Of a stretch of DNA of 64,000 nucleotides, positions 32,830 through 42,012 are shown one piece after another. The stretch comes from Loktanella atrilutea. Its GTDB lineage: Bacteria; Pseudomonadota; Alphaproteobacteria; Rhodobacterales; Rhodobacteraceae. A model generated the notes under the pieces. The model saw only the letters and a list, made by a program, of their open reading frames with translations. It searched no databases and was not told the DNA's origin. How positions within the stretch are numbered: position 1 is the stretch's first letter; each line of letters begins with the position of its first letter. The DNA lies in the NCBI RefSeq assembly GCF_900128995.1, contig NZ_FQUE01000012.1:1-64000 (forward strand), in the 5' to 3' direction. Both the position numbers and the translations under genes were made by a program.

Positions 32830-34923
32830 ATGAGTCAGAATATCATAGAAGCGTGTATCGCAGAACGGCCCGGGCACGGGGATGACCACCTTGTTTATCG
32901 GTGGACTGACTTTTGGGCGCCGCGCATCGCCGCAAATCGTCACGCGGTGTCGGGCATGCTCACGCTGATGGATGATGAGCCTGAGCTTCCCGATGACCTG
33001 CTTGCACTCTTCAGCGCCGTTCTTGCCGCCATGCGCATGAACCGCGAGAACCGCGAGAAGGACGCGCAGGCCATCTTTGCACAACTCGAGGATTGGCTGG
33101 ACATAAAGGTGGCAACGCAAGGTTTTGACAACCGACAAAAAGTCGGGCTGTGTCGGGCGTTCATCGAGGCGGGACTGGAGCCACCCGACGGGATCCGATT
33201 CAGCCTCGACGCTGCCGCTGACGATGCGGACATCGCAACCATGGACATGCCCGATATTGCAGAGCTGATCCGTGACCTGATCCCGGACAACGTCACGGGC
33301 TACCCGGCGTACATGATCCTGCGCGAAGCCATGGGCGCGATGCCCCGACCTGCAGCGGTCCTCTTCGTCACGCAGATGGTGGCGCTTGGCGTCCCGAAGC
33401 CGGTCGCAGTCGGGCGATATTTATTGCTCGATCCGGTGGGCGAGATGCGCAGCGCGGCGGCCCAGGGGTTCGCCGACCTCGCACAGGCTGGTGGCGTGGA
33501 TGCAGGCGTGCTCTCCGATCTGATCCAGCTGCGCAAGTGGATGCCGGATCCGGACATCAGGACGGTTCTCGATCGCGGGATCAAGGATGCGCTGCGGTAT
33601 GAGCCTTCCGGCGGGTCTGTCCAACGGCCATGGACGCTCCATCGACTGGTGTCGTCATTGCCTGACGGCACCGGAAGCCAGAGCATTCTCGCGAGTGTCA
33701 GCCGCGGCAGCCAAAAATGCATTGCGGCGCTGTTGCTCAAGACAGGTCACGGCATCAAGGACGCCTATGCCATCCCCTGCAGCAGTGCCAGCGATCAGCG
33801 GCGAACGCTCGCTGAGATCGAAGGGTCGATGCCGATGCACGATGTGCCGGCTGAGTATCTGCCGGCTGCACTGGCCGCGGCAATTGGCGAGGGTCTTGCT
33901 GCAGGCCTGCCTCCGGCGCCGGGTCTTCTGGATGTGGCAGAGATGCTCGGGCTCCACGACATCGCGCCATACGCTATCTCGGCAAGGTCGATCACCGACA
34001 TTTCCGATCCTGACGCCCAGTTGGCCGCCATGTCTGCGGTCAAGCGTAGTCAGCTTATTAACCGCAGCATCTCGTGGGTGCGCGACCACGAAATATCGTC
34101 GAGCTGGTTTGTCAGCGATGCGGAGCTATTGTTGGCCTTGGAGGAGGTCAGAACCGAGCGTCAGGCGACGCAGGCGGTCTGGGCGCATCTGGAAACGCAA
34201 CGCGGCTTCTGGTCATCGCTCTTCGCACGGTCGGCCGTAATTTTGCGCCACGGTGACGGCGACGCATGGCTGGTCTTTGCGGCGGTCGCCCAAGGTCTGG
34301 ATACGGGCCGGGCGCTGAAAAAGATCCCCATCTTTGAGATGATCGTCGCGCTGACTCTGGATGTCGCAGAACAGGGCGGCGAAGGGTTGCGAGAAGACGG
34401 TGTATCCCAGTTGGACGATCTGGAAAAAGACGATGACATGGGCCCTGACATCGTGCCTGAATCAAAAGGCGAGCTGGAGCGCCTGCTCCGCAAAACCCCG
34501 CTCAGTCCGGATATGATCGATGGTTATCTGACCGCAGTCATCGTGGCGCCGCGGTTCGTCACACCGACGGACTGGCTGCCGCCACTTTTTGATGGCATCG
34601 CGTTTCCCGGCGGCAACAAAGTACATCGCGTGCTCGACATCATCATGCTGCGATACGATGTCATTCAGGACAGCGCTTTCGATGGGGACATTGGATCGGG
34701 CCTCAGGACATGCGCGGCAGAGCGGTTCAAAGACTGGCTCGCCGGCTTTGCCCTCGCCAGTACGATCGCAGCCGCCTGGCCGAAGCGGGGGCTCTCGAAA
34801 GACGATCAGAAAATCCTGCAGCTGATCAGGGAAGGGGCGAAGTATGATAACATCCAATCAACATTAATGCCGTTGCTGCCCGGCTGGCTCGTCGGCATGG
34901 CTGCACGGGCGGTCGATGGATGA
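32830..34923 (+). CDS. Large protein with C-terminal UPF0149/YecA-like domain
   Basis: The 697-residue product is Ala/Asp-rich, predicted alpha-helical, and has no signal peptide. Most of it looks like helical repeats (for example LDPVGEMRSAAAQGFADLAQ). Near residues 555-600 it has LSPDMIDGYLTAVIVAPRFV followed by TPTDWLPPLF, the pattern of the UPF0149/YecA family. No SEC-C Cys motif was seen. It follows virD4 on the same strand after an 89-base gap. Role unknown; such genes are usually chromosomal. Confidence 0.65.
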   Translation: MSQNIIEACIAERPGHGDDHLVYRWTDFWAPRIAANRHAVSGMLTLMDDEPELPDDLLALFSAVLAAMRMNRENREKDAQAIFAQLEDWLDIKVATQGFDNRQKVGLCRAFIEAGLEPPDGIRFSLDAAADDADIATMDMPDIAELIRDLIPDNVTGYPAYMILREAMGAMPRPAAVLFVTQMVALGVPKPVAVGRYLLLDPVGEMRSAAAQGFADLAQAGGVDAGVLSDLIQLRKWMPDPDIRTVLDRGIKDALRYEPSGGSVQRPWTLHRLVSSLPDGTGSQSILASVSRGSQKCIAALLLKTGHGIKDAYAIPCSSASDQRRTLAEIEGSMPMHDVPAEYLPAALAAAIGEGLAAGLPPAPGLLDVAEMLGLHDIAPYAISARSITDISDPDAQLAAMSAVKRSQLINRSISWVRDHEISSSWFVSDAELLLALEEVRTERQATQAVWAHLETQRGFWSSLFARSAVILRHGDGDAWLVFAAVAQGLDTGRALKKIPIFEMIVALTLDVAEQGGEGLREDGVSQLDDLEKDDDMGPDIVPESKGELERLLRKTPLSPDMIDGYLTAVIVAPRFVTPTDWLPPLFDGIAFPGGNKVHRVLDIIMLRYDVIQDSAFDGDIGSGLRTCAAERFKDWLAGFALASTIAAAWPKRGLSKDDQKILQLIREGAKYDNIQSTLMPLLPGWLVGMAARAVDG

Positions 34924-34958
34924 GGCCCACCTTTAAATCGGTTGATCTGATCCCGTTT

Positions 34959-34976
34959 CGAAGCCTGTAGGCTTCG
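34959..34976. terminator. Stem-loop after the UPF0149-like gene
   Basis: Perfect 7-base arms CGAAGCC and GGCTTCG with loop TGTA, 36 bases past the stop and without a T-run. The remaining gap to 35196 shows no gene. Confidence 0.4.
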
Positions 34977-35196
34977 ATCACCGCTAACTCTTTTCGAAGG
35001 TAGGTTTGTGCTTAATGCTCGCCATGCCACCACTCACCGAAGGTCTCCGGGGTGTCACGCTGTCAGGCCTGCAATCCGGCTTGAACACGATTTTTTTCCG
35101 CTGATACTGAGATGAGGCAATACGCCGCAGGCAAGCTGCATCGCCGGATTATGTGCCGGGGTGTGTTCCGCTGTTCCAATAACGGAGACCTTGAAG

Positions 35197-36591
35197 ATGT
35201 TGCCGACACCACTGAGCTCCATCCCGGTTGACACGTCTTCGCCGGAGCTTCCTGTTGCAGCCCTTGAAGCCGCGGTGCGCGCGGCAAAAATCGGCGTCTG
35301 GCACTGGGACGTGCGGACGGACACAATCAGTTATTCGGATCTGGCACGATCCATCTTCGGACTTCCGGAGACCGGTACGATCACGATGGAGATGGTGCGC
35401 GCCCTGACTCACCCTGAAGATCTGCCAGTCACGCGCGACATTGCGCGAAGGGCGCTCGATCCGGCGGTCCGCAGTTCTGAGGTCTACTCCTATCGCATCA
35501 TCCGACCGGATACTGGTGAGGTACGCTGGATCCAAGCCCACGGCCTTGCGCAGTTTGGAATGGTCAACGGCGCCGAGGTCGCGCTGACGTATTCCGGCTC
35601 AATTCAGGACGTCACGGAACGGCGCGTACTGCGCGAGGCGCTTGCCGACCGGGAGGCACGACTTCGTTTGGCGATCGAAGCGGGAGACCTTGCAGTCTGG
35701 GATCTCGATATTGCGACAGACATGGTCAGCCCGTCACCTGAACTGAATCGTCTGTTTGGCTTGCCGCAGGATACCATTCCATCGGCGGACGATTTGCGGC
35801 GTCTTTATGCTCCTGGGGAAGAGGAGCGTTTGCAGGCAGTAAGTGCTGCGCAAATGGCAGAGGGTAACACCAAGGTGCAGAGCGAGGTGCGCTTTATACT
35901 GCACGATGGTCAAGAACGGACTTTCTTGTTGAGGGCAGACATTCAGCCGGAACAGCCGCCGTTCAAGCGGGCCCTCGGTGTGCTTATCGACGTGACGGAC
36001 CGTGTCAGGCAGGAACAACGCCTGACCACGATCGCTATGGAAATGCGCCACCGACTGAAGAACGCCTTTGCGGTCATCGCCGCCATTGCCTCTAAGAGCT
36101 GGCCGGCAAATGACCGGGATAAAGGCCTGAGATGGTTTCGGGGGCGGTTACAGGCCATCAGTGCGGCAACCGATCTCATGTTCCAACCCGACACCGAAGA
36201 ATTGTTGATTGCGGATCTGGCTGACCGCATCGTCGCTCCATACAGGCACCCTGACCATGATCCCTTCATTCTTGAAGGATCAGGTGTCGCCGTCCCAACG
36301 TCGCTCGCCACACCTGTTGCAATGGCCCTACATGAGTTGGCGACTAACGCCGTAAAATACGGTGCTCTTTCGGTGCCTGAGGGTCGGGTTACAGTTCGGT
36401 GGGAGGCGATCGCAGATGCGGGCATTAACATCGAGTGGCAGGAGAAAGGAGGCCCTCCTGTAACTGCGCCCGAGCGAAGTGGCTTCGGTTCGACCTTGCT
36501 CGGCAGTGCCCTTTTCCCCGCCCCGCACCAGGTTGAGCATGACTTCGATGTTGAAGGAGTCAGATGCACCATCGTATTGCGGCCAAGCTGA
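35197..36591 (+). CDS. Sensor histidine kinase, two PAS domains, HWE type
   Basis: The 464-residue cytoplasmic kinase has PAS domain 1 (KIGVWHWDVRTDTISYSDLA), PAS domain 2 (AIEAGDLAVWDLDIATDMVS), the phospho-acceptor region EMRHRLKNAFAVIAAIASKS and the ATP-binding N box LHELATNAVKYGALS. The HWE-type ending is IEWQEKGGPPVTAPERSGFG. No membrane helix is seen, so it senses an internal signal (light, redox or a ligand). I chose the ATG at 35197, which has a ggag site; an upstream GTG at 35161 is less likely. It faces the response regulator at 36684. Confidence 0.88.
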   Translation: MLPTPLSSIPVDTSSPELPVAALEAAVRAAKIGVWHWDVRTDTISYSDLARSIFGLPETGTITMEMVRALTHPEDLPVTRDIARRALDPAVRSSEVYSYRIIRPDTGEVRWIQAHGLAQFGMVNGAEVALTYSGSIQDVTERRVLREALADREARLRLAIEAGDLAVWDLDIATDMVSPSPELNRLFGLPQDTIPSADDLRRLYAPGEEERLQAVSAAQMAEGNTKVQSEVRFILHDGQERTFLLRADIQPEQPPFKRALGVLIDVTDRVRQEQRLTTIAMEMRHRLKNAFAVIAAIASKSWPANDRDKGLRWFRGRLQAISAATDLMFQPDTEELLIADLADRIVAPYRHPDHDPFILEGSGVAVPTSLATPVAMALHELATNAVKYGALSVPEGRVTVRWEAIADAGINIEWQEKGGPPVTAPERSGFGSTLLGSALFPAPHQVEHDFDVEGVRCTIVLRPS

Positions 36592-36683
36592 CGCATACTG
36601 TCAGATTACGGCCCGCGAAATCTTTAGCTCGTCCCTATCTCGTTGACCAAGTGCCCTTGCATAAGCATCAGCGACCGCCACGG

Positions 36684-37061
36684 TTATGCGAAGCTGCTCG
36701 CTATGTCGCGGAAGGACTGGCTGATCAGGCTGGTCTGGTAAGGCTTTGGAAAGAATGAGGCCCCTGTGGGCAACATCGTCTGATCGATGCCAGTGGCACC
36801 AGATGCGACGATGATTATAACGGGAGGCCACCGATGGCGGACATATGATGCAAGCTTCAACCCGTCCATTGAGCCAGGCATGTCAATGTCGGTAAATAAA
36901 ATACCGATGTCCGGATGCAGATCCATCAATACAATAGCCTGATCCGCTGAGCTGGCATCATATGTCTTGAAACCTGCGTCACGGATCATGTCCACTGCGT
37001 CCATTCGGATGAGATACTCATCTTCGACTATCAGAGCGGCGGGCAATGTCTGACTTTGCAT
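36684..37061 (-). CDS. Single-domain response regulator
   Basis: The 125-residue product is a lone receiver domain: acidic pocket LIVEDEYLIRMD, phospho-acceptor Asp in GILFTDIDMPGSMDG, and the conserved Lys in GASFFPKPYQ. It has no output domain. It is convergent with the HWE kinase and is its likely partner, as is common in alphaproteobacteria, but a direct interaction is inferred only from proximity. Confidence 0.85.
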   Translation of the reverse strand: MQSQTLPAALIVEDEYLIRMDAVDMIRDAGFKTYDASSADQAIVLMDLHPDIGILFTDIDMPGSMDGLKLASYVRHRWPPVIIIVASGATGIDQTMLPTGASFFPKPYQTSLISQSFRDIASSFA

Positions 37062-37239
37062 GAGTTCGTTTATCCACCATATCTTTGCTGATCTAAGTTA
37101 AGTTATACCGACGAGGCGTCAAGTCCAACGGGTGCTACAGCAGTCCACTGGCCCAACCTCGGTCCATCACCTTTTGCAACCTTTTTACAATTTAATCACC
37201 TTGAGCACTGGCGGCTTCGCTGCGTTTGACGTGGCTTCC

Positions 37240-37651
37240 ATGGACATCGTCGAAACTGAAATCGATGCTGGCAAGTTCTCAACTCTCGTCGCCGCCGTCG
37301 AAGCTGCAGGTCTGGTCGAGATGCTGAAGATTGAGAGTCTGCTCACTGTCGTCGCGCCCACAGATGAAGCCTGAGCCAATCTGTCTGACAGCACGGTCAA
37401 AGGCTTGCTGGCCGATCCTGAACCTTAATCAAAATTCCGACCTTGCCATACTGCGCCGGGTGCGGTGATTTTAATGGATATGAGCAATGGCATGACGGCC
37501 ACTGCGTTGGAAGGACAGGACGTTTCCACTAGGTCTCGGTGACACCGTAATGGTAAGCGATCCCACCGTGATAATACCGGAAATTGCTGCTTCGAACGGC
37601 TTGTTTCACGTGATCGACACCGCCATCATGCCGCCGCTGGAAGTCATTTAG
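37240..37651 (+). pseudogene. Fasciclin-domain protein remnant
   Basis: From ATG 37240 the frame reads [20 protein letters not shown], then [20 protein letters not shown] and DEA, typical of a fasciclin (FAS1) domain, and then hits TGA at 37372. Homology continues past that stop (TVKGLLADPEP), then in shifted frames (PGAVILMDMSNGMTATALEG, then PEIAASNGLFHVIDTAIMPP) to a stop at 37651. At least two stops and a frameshift show the gene is dead. Confidence 0.75.
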
Positions 37652-37762
37652 GCGAGCAGTGGGGGACTGACATTAGCGCTGATCCTGTTGTGGAACCGAC
37701 CGGGTCTTTTCGTTTCAATTTTTAAAACCGATGCGTTTGTCTGGCACCCGCATTTCGCTGTG

Positions 37763-37798
37763 AGGAGGGCACCTCCTTACTAAAAGGAACGCCCTCCT
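37763..37798 (-). terminator. Hairpin downstream of the sulfate adenylyltransferase gene
   Basis: Arms AGGAGGGC (37763-37770) and GCCCTCCT (37791-37798) are perfect, with an inner CCTT/AAGG pair. It starts 10 bases past the stop at 37809. No T-run. Confidence 0.5.
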
Positions 37799-37808
37799 GG
37801 CTTGTCCT

Positions 37809-39515
37809 TTACCCGGATATGAGTCCCAGGCTCCCAAGCTTCAAAATCACCTGTTGGGCGCAGTCGTCGACATCAGGTCCTTCAGTATGAATGCGCAACT
37901 CGGGTGTCTGCGGAATCTCATAGGGATCTGAGATCCCCGTAAATTCCTCGATCTTTCCTTCCCGAGCAAGCTTGTAAAGGCCTTTACGGTCGCGCCGTTC
38001 GCACTCTTCCAAGCTGGTTGCGACGTGGACCTCGATGAAGGCGCCATGGTTTTCAACATCTTCCCGCACTGCGCGCCGGGTCGCCGCGTAAGGGGCGATC
38101 GGCGCGCAGATGGCAATGCCGCCGTTCTTGGTAATTTCGCTTGCCACGAAGCCGATGCGACGGACGTTCACGTCGCGGTGCTCTCGGGAGAACCCAAGCT
38201 GAGAGGAAAGGTTTTTTCGAACGGTATCGCCGTCGAGTAACGTCACCGGTCGGCTGCCCAACTCCATGAGTTTTACCCGGAGCGCATTGGCTATAGTCGA
38301 CTTGCCCGCGCCTGATAGCCCCGTAAAAAACACCGTGAAACCCTGCTGTGCGCGCGGAGGACTGGTGCGACGCAATTCTCGGACGACCTCGGGAAACGAG
38401 AACCACTCGGGAAGTTCGATCCCCTCGCGGAGCCGACGCCGCAGCTCGGTGCCCGAGATATTGAGAACGGTTGCGCCTTCTTCGATCTCGTCGGCCGGCT
38501 CATATTGCACCCGCTCCTGAACGTAGACCAGGTGTTTAAAAGGGACCATCTCGATTCCCATCTCGGCCTCGTGCGTCTTAAAAAGTTCCTGTGCTTCGTA
38601 AGGGCCGTAGAAATCCTGTCCTTGGCTATTCTTCCCCGGACCGGCATGATCTCGACCGACAATGAAGTGAGTGCAGCCGTGATTTCGGCGGATGATGCCG
38701 TGCCAGAGCGCCTCGCGCGGCCCACCCATCCGCATGGCTACATTGAGCAGACTCATCGTCGTCGTCGCAGCCGGGTACTTATCGAGCACCGCTTCGTAGC
38801 AACGTACGCGCGTGAAATGGTCGACATCGCCCGGCTTGGTCATGCCGACCGTCGGATGAATCAGAAGATTGGCCTGCACCTCCTTGGCCGCGCGGAAGGT
38901 CAGCTCCTGGTGCGCGCGGTGCAGCGGGTTACGGGTCTGGAAGGCCACAATTCGTTTCCAGCCGAGTTTGTGGAACATCATCCTTAGCTCGTTAGGGGTA
39001 TAGCGGTGCGCTTTGAAATCGTAGTGCGCTGGGGCCTCGATTCCTGTGACCGGCCCACCGAGATAGACCTTGCCGGCCTCGTTGTGGAGGTAATTCACGC
39101 CGGGATGGGCTACATCGTCGGCCCCGAAGACTTTTTCCGCCTCGCGCGTCTTGTCAGGCGTCCATTTGTCGGTGACGCTCATCGTGGCGAGGATGACACC
39201 CTCCTGATCGCGCAACGCGATCTCTTGCCCTTCCTCGAGGGTTGCTGCGAAGCGCTCTGACACATCGAGGGTGATCGGCATGGGCCAAAGAGTCCCATCC
39301 GCGAGCCGCATGTTTTCGACAACCCCGTCGTAATCGTTGCGAGCGAGAAATCCCTTGAGGGGATGGAAGCCGCCGTTCATCAGCAGTTCCAAGTCGCAAA
39401 GCTGTCGGCGGGTGAGGTCCCAACTGAGAAGCTGCGCAGCCCGCTCCTGATGTTCTTTGACAGTTTCTCCGGAAACGTAGAGTTCCGGGATCGCGCTGAA
39501 GTTGGATTGGATCAT
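37809..39515 (-). CDS. Bifunctional sulfate adenylyltransferase / APS kinase
   Basis: The N-terminal ~390 residues are an ATP sulfurylase (LLMNGGFHPLKGFLARNDY, then FQTRNPLHRAHQELTFRAAK with the HxxH motif, and IVGRDHAGPGKNSQGQDFYG). The C-terminal ~180 residues are an APS kinase with the P-loop VFFTGLSGAGKSTIANALRV. The fusion converts sulfate and ATP to APS and then PAPS for sulfate assimilation or sulfation. I chose the ATG at 39515 because the nine residues before it look non-coding. It appears intact at 568 residues, a metabolic gene on a mobile replicon. Confidence 0.93.
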   Translation of the reverse strand: MIQSNFSAIPELYVSGETVKEHQERAAQLLSWDLTRRQLCDLELLMNGGFHPLKGFLARNDYDGVVENMRLADGTLWPMPITLDVSERFAATLEEGQEIALRDQEGVILATMSVTDKWTPDKTREAEKVFGADDVAHPGVNYLHNEAGKVYLGGPVTGIEAPAHYDFKAHRYTPNELRMMFHKLGWKRIVAFQTRNPLHRAHQELTFRAAKEVQANLLIHPTVGMTKPGDVDHFTRVRCYEAVLDKYPAATTTMSLLNVAMRMGGPREALWHGIIRRNHGCTHFIVGRDHAGPGKNSQGQDFYGPYEAQELFKTHEAEMGIEMVPFKHLVYVQERVQYEPADEIEEGATVLNISGTELRRRLREGIELPEWFSFPEVVRELRRTSPPRAQQGFTVFFTGLSGAGKSTIANALRVKLMELGSRPVTLLDGDTVRKNLSSQLGFSREHRDVNVRRIGFVASEITKNGGIAICAPIAPYAATRRAVREDVENHGAFIEVHVATSLEECERRDRKGLYKLAREGKIEEFTGISDPYEIPQTPELRIHTEGPDVDDCAQQVILKLGSLGLISG

Positions 39516-40039
39516 GTGGCCGAAGGTCCTTCGTATTTGCAAAACAGGTAGGAGGCGCGCAGCATATGTGTCCGCGCCGGGTAGTCAGGGATCAAAAGTT
39601 TCAGGTTGCTGGGGCCCGTATTCCGGCGGGATCTGATGCCCGTGGCGGGCTGACCTCCTATCCTCATGGTTATGGTCATGATCGGAGTCATCGTTGAAGC
39701 AAGGGAGGCGCAGGTGCATCCAGCAAGAAGTGGCAGCAGGTAACTAAACTGCTTCATGATCTTCTGTGCGAAAGTGAAATGAAGAAGGTCCGCGCGGCAC
39801 CGGCCAAATCGTGTCCTGCCGTCGGTTTCGTGATCAATCCTGAACAGCAGCGGGAGGGCACGGGCGACAGGGACGGTTATGATCGCCATCGCAGTGCTGA
39901 TTACGAGGATCAAAAGCTCCCAATGCGTCATCGCAATGGGGTATTGTCCACCCGCAGCGGGTTTTAGCGTTGATCCAAAACCGGAAGAAGCCAGAAGTGC
40001 GAACATGGTGACCGAAGTGTAGACAGACCTTCGGCTCAT
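39512..40039 (-). CDS. Doubtful ORF, possibly a decayed membrane protein
   Basis: The start overlaps the MarR stop in an ATGA arrangement, and the first 60 residues contain a plausible membrane segment (THWELLILVISTAMAIITVP). The later part looks non-coding. An internal MKQFSYLLPLLAGCTCAS could be a lipoprotein start, and a shifted frame reads a His/Asp-rich DDSDHDHNHEDRRSARHGHQ. The region is probably a patchwork of broken genes. Confidence 0.3.
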   Translation of the reverse strand: MSRRSVYTSVTMFALLASSGFGSTLKPAAGGQYPIAMTHWELLILVISTAMAIITVPVARALPLLFRIDHETDGRTRFGRCRADLLHFTFAQKIMKQFSYLLPLLAGCTCASLASTMTPIMTITMRIGGQPATGIRSRRNTGPSNLKLLIPDYPARTHMLRASYLFCKYEGPSAT

Positions 40040-40518
40040 GGTTTCCTGTCTTCCGGACCTTCGGGCTCGAAGAACATCACGATGGGCGCATCGTCCAATC
40101 CGGCCTCCATCATCCAGGCACCCAGCCCATCAGCGAGTTCTGCGCGGGTTTGTGGTGGCAGCCGCGTCAGTGCGTTCATGAGCTCCTCCTGGATCGTCGG
40201 TTCGAGAGCTTTGGTAAGTTTTCGTCCTGCCTCCGTCAGGCGCAGCTCGACCCGGCGCCCATCGTTTTCCGATCGGGTCCGGATAAGGAAGCCGAAAGCC
40301 TCAAGACGCCCAACGACCTCGGACACGGTGCTCTGATGTGTGCAGGTCAGCCCGGCGAGCTCGTTAATGGATAGCCCCTCATGGCGGCCAATATGCCCAA
40401 GAGCGAGCGCCTGCGCTCCCGTTATGGTCGAAATCTGCTCCGTTCGCATGGAAGACCGGCGAAGCGCCTGAACAATCCGCCTGACAGAATCCATGATAAT
40501 CTGATCGTTGCTGGCCAA
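40036..40518 (-). CDS. MarR-family transcriptional regulator
   Basis: The 160-residue product has the MarR winged helix: TGAQALALGHIGRHEGLSIN, then ELAGLTCTHQSTVSEVVGRL, then the wing RTRSENDGRRVELRLTEAGR. MarR proteins repress neighbouring efflux or detoxification genes. The divergent neighbour is a dead PACE-type efflux gene, so this regulator may have lost its target. The gap 40519-40817 contains no other gene. Confidence 0.9.
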   Translation of the reverse strand: MASNDQIIMDSVRRIVQALRRSSMRTEQISTITGAQALALGHIGRHEGLSINELAGLTCTHQSTVSEVVGRLEAFGFLIRTRSENDGRRVELRLTEAGRKLTKALEPTIQEELMNALTRLPPQTRAELADGLGAWMMEAGLDDAPIVMFFEPEGPEDRKP

Positions 40519-40817
40519 ATGATTCGGGTATCCAAGATGATATATGGGAACCGATGCATCTCATATGTCGCATCTTTTGTCTTGTCCATCCGGTCGCGGC
40601 CCCGGGCATAGGCCGATTTGAAAACTGATGTCCTGACCTGATGGTCGTGGCAACAATGACGACCTTGCCCGGACACACGGTTTGCACGCGGGACGGCCCG
40701 ACAGCCCACCCATGCGCAGCGCCGCAGATCGCATTCCCCAAGCCGTGAGTTTCGAGTTCATCGGCATTGACCGTCCCGTCGATCTTCGCCAGAGCCTTCA
40801 ATTACTTCATGTGTAAG

Positions 40818-41111
40818 ATGGGATTATTGGTCGTGCTTGGCGCCACGGCTGCGACGGTGTGGCACTACGTCTTCAACCTGGTGTTATGCTACGTTCTGAA
40901 TCGGCGCTGAGGGGATGAGCGCAAGACGATCGCAATTCGGATCGTTCATGCCGTGCTCTTCGAAGTGAAGCTACTGTTTCTCCTGCTGCCACTCTTGGCC
41001 TGTTGGCTCGGTGTCTCGCTGATTGCTGCCTTGATTGTAGAAATCTCCTTTGCGGCCTTTTAAATGGGCTACGCCTTCGTTTTTACCTTGGATTACGATA
41101 CCCTGTTTCCA
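40818..41111 (+). pseudogene. PACE-family efflux transporter remnant
   Basis: One frame reads MGLLVVLGATAATVWHYVFN, then LVLCYVLNRR, TGA (40908-40910), GDERKTIAIRIVHAVLFEVK, then LLPLLACWLGVSLIAALIVE and ISFAAF, TAA (41061-41063), then MGYAFVFTLDYDTLFP. The paired short helices, the charged loop and the closing pattern are those of PACE (chlorhexidine-type) exporters. Two in-frame stops and a missing first quarter mark it as inactive. Confidence 0.75.
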
Positions 41112-41140
41112 TCACAACAGCACATACGGGTAGCGCAATC

Positions 41141-41839
41141 ATGGATGACGAGACCAACGGTGGCACAACCCCCTGTTTCGCCCATCTCTTGGTGGACGGG
41201 CATCTGATCGACCCCGACACTGCACGGGACGTTGCGCGGTTTAGACGCGCAGAACGCGCGCGCCTTATCGCCGCGCGAGCCCTCGCTTCGGGAGATCGGG
41301 ACAAAGCAACGTCCAGCTTGATCGAAGGTCTCGACAGGACCGTCGCACTTGAGACCCGTATGACCATTGCAATGTACTGGCCGATCAGGGGCGAGCCGGA
41401 CCTCCGCCCCTGGATGCACCACGCGCACGCCGCCGGGCATCGGATCTTGCTTCCAGTCATCACCGAGGAACATGCACCCCTCGAATTCCGCACATGGTCC
41501 CTGAATAGCCGGATGATCCACGGTTTCTGGAATATCCTGGTCCCGGCCGAAGGCGAGACGCTCGTGCCCGAGCTCGTCATAGCGCCGCTCGTCGGCTTCG
41601 ACGACGACTTCTACCGCCTGGGAAACGGTGGAGGGTATTACGACCGAACTCTCGTCCGGCTCGACCCGCAGCCGCGGGTCATCGGTGTCGGGTTTTCTGG
41701 ATGTCGTTTGCCGAGCATCTTCCCGATGCCCTGGGATGTGCCGATGACCGAGATATTGCTATCGGATGGGACCCATCTGAAACGTCAGTTGTCCGCTCCT
41801 CCCCGCCAGGCAGTCCAAGAAGAAGACCAGGATAAATAA
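41141..41839 (+). CDS. 5-formyltetrahydrofolate cyclo-ligase
   Basis: The 232-residue product has the family pattern: RDVARFRRAERARLIAARAL, then MTIAMYWPIRGEPDLRPWMH, LVIAPLVGFDDDFYRLGNGG followed by GYYDRTLVRLDPQPRVIGVG, and a C-terminal IFPMPWDVPMTEIL. The enzyme converts 5-formyl-THF to methenyl-THF using ATP. The ATG at 41141 is chosen because upstream sequence in this frame is part of the PACE remnant. It is probably an extra copy of a usually chromosomal gene. Confidence 0.9.
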   Translation: MDDETNGGTTPCFAHLLVDGHLIDPDTARDVARFRRAERARLIAARALASGDRDKATSSLIEGLDRTVALETRMTIAMYWPIRGEPDLRPWMHHAHAAGHRILLPVITEEHAPLEFRTWSLNSRMIHGFWNILVPAEGETLVPELVIAPLVGFDDDFYRLGNGGGYYDRTLVRLDPQPRVIGVGFSGCRLPSIFPMPWDVPMTEILLSDGTHLKRQLSAPPRQAVQEEDQDK

Positions 41840-42012
41840 GGCGCCAATGCCGGCGATCAGGGCGCAAGGATATTCCTGGTGATGTAGTCGGCCCGCCTGG
41901 CACAGAAAATCCCCGCTTTGACCTGCGCAAGGGATCTAAGTTCGCGACCGACGAAGCGCTCGGGCTCAAAAAATTTTACTCCCTTGAGGCAGCGATGTGC
42001 GATATCTATCAG

